Positions 6,165-6,809 of a stretch of 6,809 nt of DNA are shown here, one piece after another. Numbering within the stretch: position 1 is the first letter of the stretch; the number at the start of each line of letters is the position of its first letter. The stretch covers positions 1-6,809 of the forward strand of contig JALHUG010000238.1 of assembly GCA_022866185.1 (NCBI GenBank), given 5' to 3'. Both the position numbers and the translations under genes were made by a program. The notes under the pieces are model-generated. The model did no database searches and was not told where the DNA came from. It saw only the letters and a list, made by a program, of their open reading frames with translations. This DNA is from Dehalococcoidia bacterium (GTDB taxonomy: Bacteria; Chloroflexota; Dehalococcoidia; SM23-28-2).

Positions 6165-6235
6165 GCGGCCCCGGAGGGATTCGAACCCACGACTTCCGGA
6201 TCAGAAGGCACCGACTGCCAAACCGTCAAGGCCGC
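6165..6235 (-). pseudogene. tRNA-like remnant, 3' half resembling tRNA-Arg(UCU)
   Basis: Read on the minus strand, the segment 6207-6166 matches the 3' half of a tRNA position by position. It has anticodon loop CTTCTGA (anticodon TCT at 6205-6203, T33 and G37 correct), a five-base 3' anticodon strand, variable loop AAGTC, T-arm GTGGG-TTCGAAT-CCCTC (one T-T mismatch) and acceptor strand CGGGGCC with G73. The 5' end GCGGCCTTG (6235-6227) pairs with CGGGGCCGC (6173-6165) over nine pairs, two of them G-U. In between, a D-loop-like AGTCGGT is present, but the 5' strand of the anticodon stem is missing: the span is 68 rather than 73 bases. No CCA is encoded. I therefore call it a degenerate tRNA, an attachment-site scar or a tRNA-like element, not a working tRNA. 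Confidence 0.55.
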
Positions 6236-6259
6236 AGATTCAAAATCCGGGCCGAAGCC

Positions 6260-6294
6260 GGCGCTCTCCGCCAGCGCCTCCAGTTCTTTCATTT
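6260..6294 (+). terminator. GC hairpin with T-rich tail, possible terminator after DUF72
   Basis: GGCGCT (6260-6265) and AGCGCC (6273-6278) form a perfect 6-bp stem with a 7-base loop, followed by a T-rich stretch (ttctttcattt, 6284-6294). It lies about 170 bases after the DUF72 stop and immediately before the next promoter, a sensible place for termination. The T-rich part begins five bases after the stem, which weakens the case. Confidence 0.35.
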
Positions 6295-6322
6295 GACCCG
6301 CAAGTACGTCACCTGCTATCCT
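6293..6322 (+). promoter_or_regulatory. Promoter for the MaoC-type dehydratase gene
   Basis: TTGACC (6293-6298, 5 of 6 to consensus) is followed after 18 bases by TATCCT (6317-6322), itself preceded by the extended element TGC (6314-6316). Transcription would start near 6329, giving a leader of about 66 bases. Both -35 and extended -10 parts are present, unlike the promoters at 3453 and 5285. Confidence 0.5.
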
Positions 6323-6328
6323 CTTGCC

Positions 6329-6378
6329 GTCTGAAAGCAGCTTCCTGTCTTCGATGGGAAAGAGATTCCGGGTCAGAC
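6329..6378 (+). promoter_or_regulatory. Structured 5' leader of the dehydratase gene
   Basis: GTCTGA (6329-6334), exactly at the predicted transcript start, is complementary to TCAGAC (6373-6378), which ends three bases before the AAAGGGG ribosome site (6381-6387). Inside, GGAA (6357-6360) can pair either with TTCC at 6342-6345 or with TTCC at 6366-6369, so two alternative inner hairpins exist. It does not match a riboswitch class I know. Confidence 0.35.
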
Positions 6379-6394
6379 CGAAAGGGGAAGGGCT

Positions 6395-6809
6395 ATGCCG
6401 GAGGAAAAGCTACCGGAATGGTTCGAGAAGGATTTCTTCCTGCACGACAAGCGGCAGCGGAGCTGGGACGAACTGGAGGTCGGCGAGGAGTACGAGACGG
6501 TGCCCTTCACCGTCACCGCGGAGAGGATAGCGAAATATGTCGAGGGTACCGAGGATTACAACCCGGTGTTCTGTGACGAGGAAGCCGCAAGGAATTCGCA
6601 GTTCGGAGGGATAATCGCTCCCCCCACCATCGTGGTCCCCATAGTCTTCGCGAGCACCCCACCCGATTTATGGATAAAGATGCCGGGGGCGATCAACCCG
6701 GGGCAGAAGCTGGAGTTCGGCGTCCCTGTGAGGCCGGGAGACACCATCCGTTGCAAGGCGAAGCTGACCGACAAGTACATCAAGAGGGGCAGGAAATACG
6801 CCATGGGGA
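6395..6809 (+). CDS. MaoC-type dehydratase N-terminal domain protein (FAS1-like dehydratase), 3' end cut by the window
   Basis: The frame is open from ATG 6395 to the window edge (138 residues). Members are hotdog-fold hydratases or dehydratases acting on acyl-CoA-type thioesters in the cytoplasm. An N-terminal region with RSWDELEVGEEY (22-33) leads into YVEGTEDYNPVFCDEEAAR (48-66), FGGIIAPPT (70-78) and the strand KLEFGVPVRPGDTI (105-118), the pattern of the MaoC_dehydrat_N family. Active R-hydratases carry Asp and His in GDxNPxH; here Asp54, Asn56 and Pro57 are kept but the His position is Phe59. That is usual for the N-terminal, non-catalytic hotdog half, so the active site is probably in a later domain or a partner subunit outside the window. 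Start: AAGGGG at 6382-6387, seven bases upstream. Substrate cannot be inferred. Confidence 0.88.
   Translation, partial: MPEEKLPEWFEKDFFLHDKRQRSWDELEVGEEYETVPFTVTAERIAKYVEGTEDYNPVFCDEEAARNSQFGGIIAPPTIVVPIVFASTPPDLWIKMPGAINPGQKLEFGVPVRPGDTIRCKAKLTDKYIKRGRKYAMG

Larger units (their letters stand above)
6088..6394. other. 307-bp non-coding region between the DUF72 and dehydratase genes
   Basis: No credible protein gene lies here. From left to right it holds a G-rich stretch after the DUF72 stop, in which I see nothing (6088-6164); a tRNA-like remnant on the minus strand (6165-6235); a GC hairpin with T-rich tail (6260-6294); a promoter (6293-6322); and a structured leader (6329-6378) ending in the ribosome site AAGGGG at 6382-6387. 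Open frames across it on both strands only translate the tRNA-like DNA. Confidence 0.8.

Noticed and set aside
6166..6233. Intact functional tRNA-Arg
   Set aside because: Five bases short, 5' anticodon-stem strand missing, T-stem mismatch, no normal D-stem and T8 replaced. A functional tRNA is unlikely.
5999..6292. 97-codon minus-strand frame ending in SDPEVVGSNPSGAA
   Set aside because: This is the translation of the tRNA-like remnant plus the antisense of the DUF72 3' end; no ribosome site and no independent support.
6103..6576. 157-codon open frame on the plus strand covering the tRNA-like DNA and the start of the dehydratase gene
   Set aside because: It runs through the tRNA-like segment and then overlaps the well-supported dehydratase frame out of phase; its protein is Arg/Pro/Ser-rich with no family signal.
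1..6809. Defence system, toxin-antitoxin pair, transposon or phage genes
   Set aside because: I looked for transposase, integrase, nuclease, methylase, and small paired genes on both strands and found none with supporting motifs.

Overview
The window is GC-rich and reads as ordinary bacterial chromosome. It holds six protein-coding genes: the end of enolase, four exported lipoprotein genes (one of them on the minus strand), a DUF72 gene, and the start of a MaoC-type dehydratase gene, for seven coding entries in all. I infer an uncultured Chloroflexota, most likely Dehalococcoidia. The reasons are the run of lipoproteins with Thr/Pro/Ala/Ser-rich tethers, the FG-GAP and beta-helix surface proteins, and the two-domain style dehydratase. 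This is family-level inference only; no marker gene proves it.

Layout: 2-349 is the C-terminal part of enolase. 408-989 and 1081-1662 are two co-directional lipoproteins; the first is of no family I recognise and the second carries a BsuPI-like beta-sandwich domain. They converge on 1717-3288 (minus strand), a beta-helix lipoprotein with a CSLREA-like N-terminal motif and four recurring ~63-residue units. A 196-bp divergent intergenic region (3289-3484) separates it from 3485-5212, a lipoprotein with seven FG-GAP repeats, enough for a closed seven-bladed propeller. 5329-6087 is a DUF72 (YecE-like) protein. 6088-6394 is non-coding and holds a tRNA-like remnant on the minus strand, a GC hairpin, a promoter and a structured leader. 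6395-6809 is the start of a MaoC-type dehydratase N-terminal domain protein that runs off the window.

How it fits together: the four lipoproteins appear to be membrane-anchored, outward-facing proteins. Each has a signal peptide, a lipobox cysteine, a flexible tether and (in three of four) a recognisable extracellular fold. The locus looks like a surface-display cluster rather than a metabolic operon; no enzyme, transporter or regulator sits among them. Enolase, DUF72 and the dehydratase look like unrelated neighbours. Two genes (3485 and 5329) have near-perfect extended -10 promoters with no -35 box, so they are probably transcribed independently. I saw no insertion sequence, CRISPR array, intact tRNA, rRNA or replication origin. 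I do not see a clear new multi-gene system; the best leads are the lipoprotein cluster and the tRNA-like remnant.
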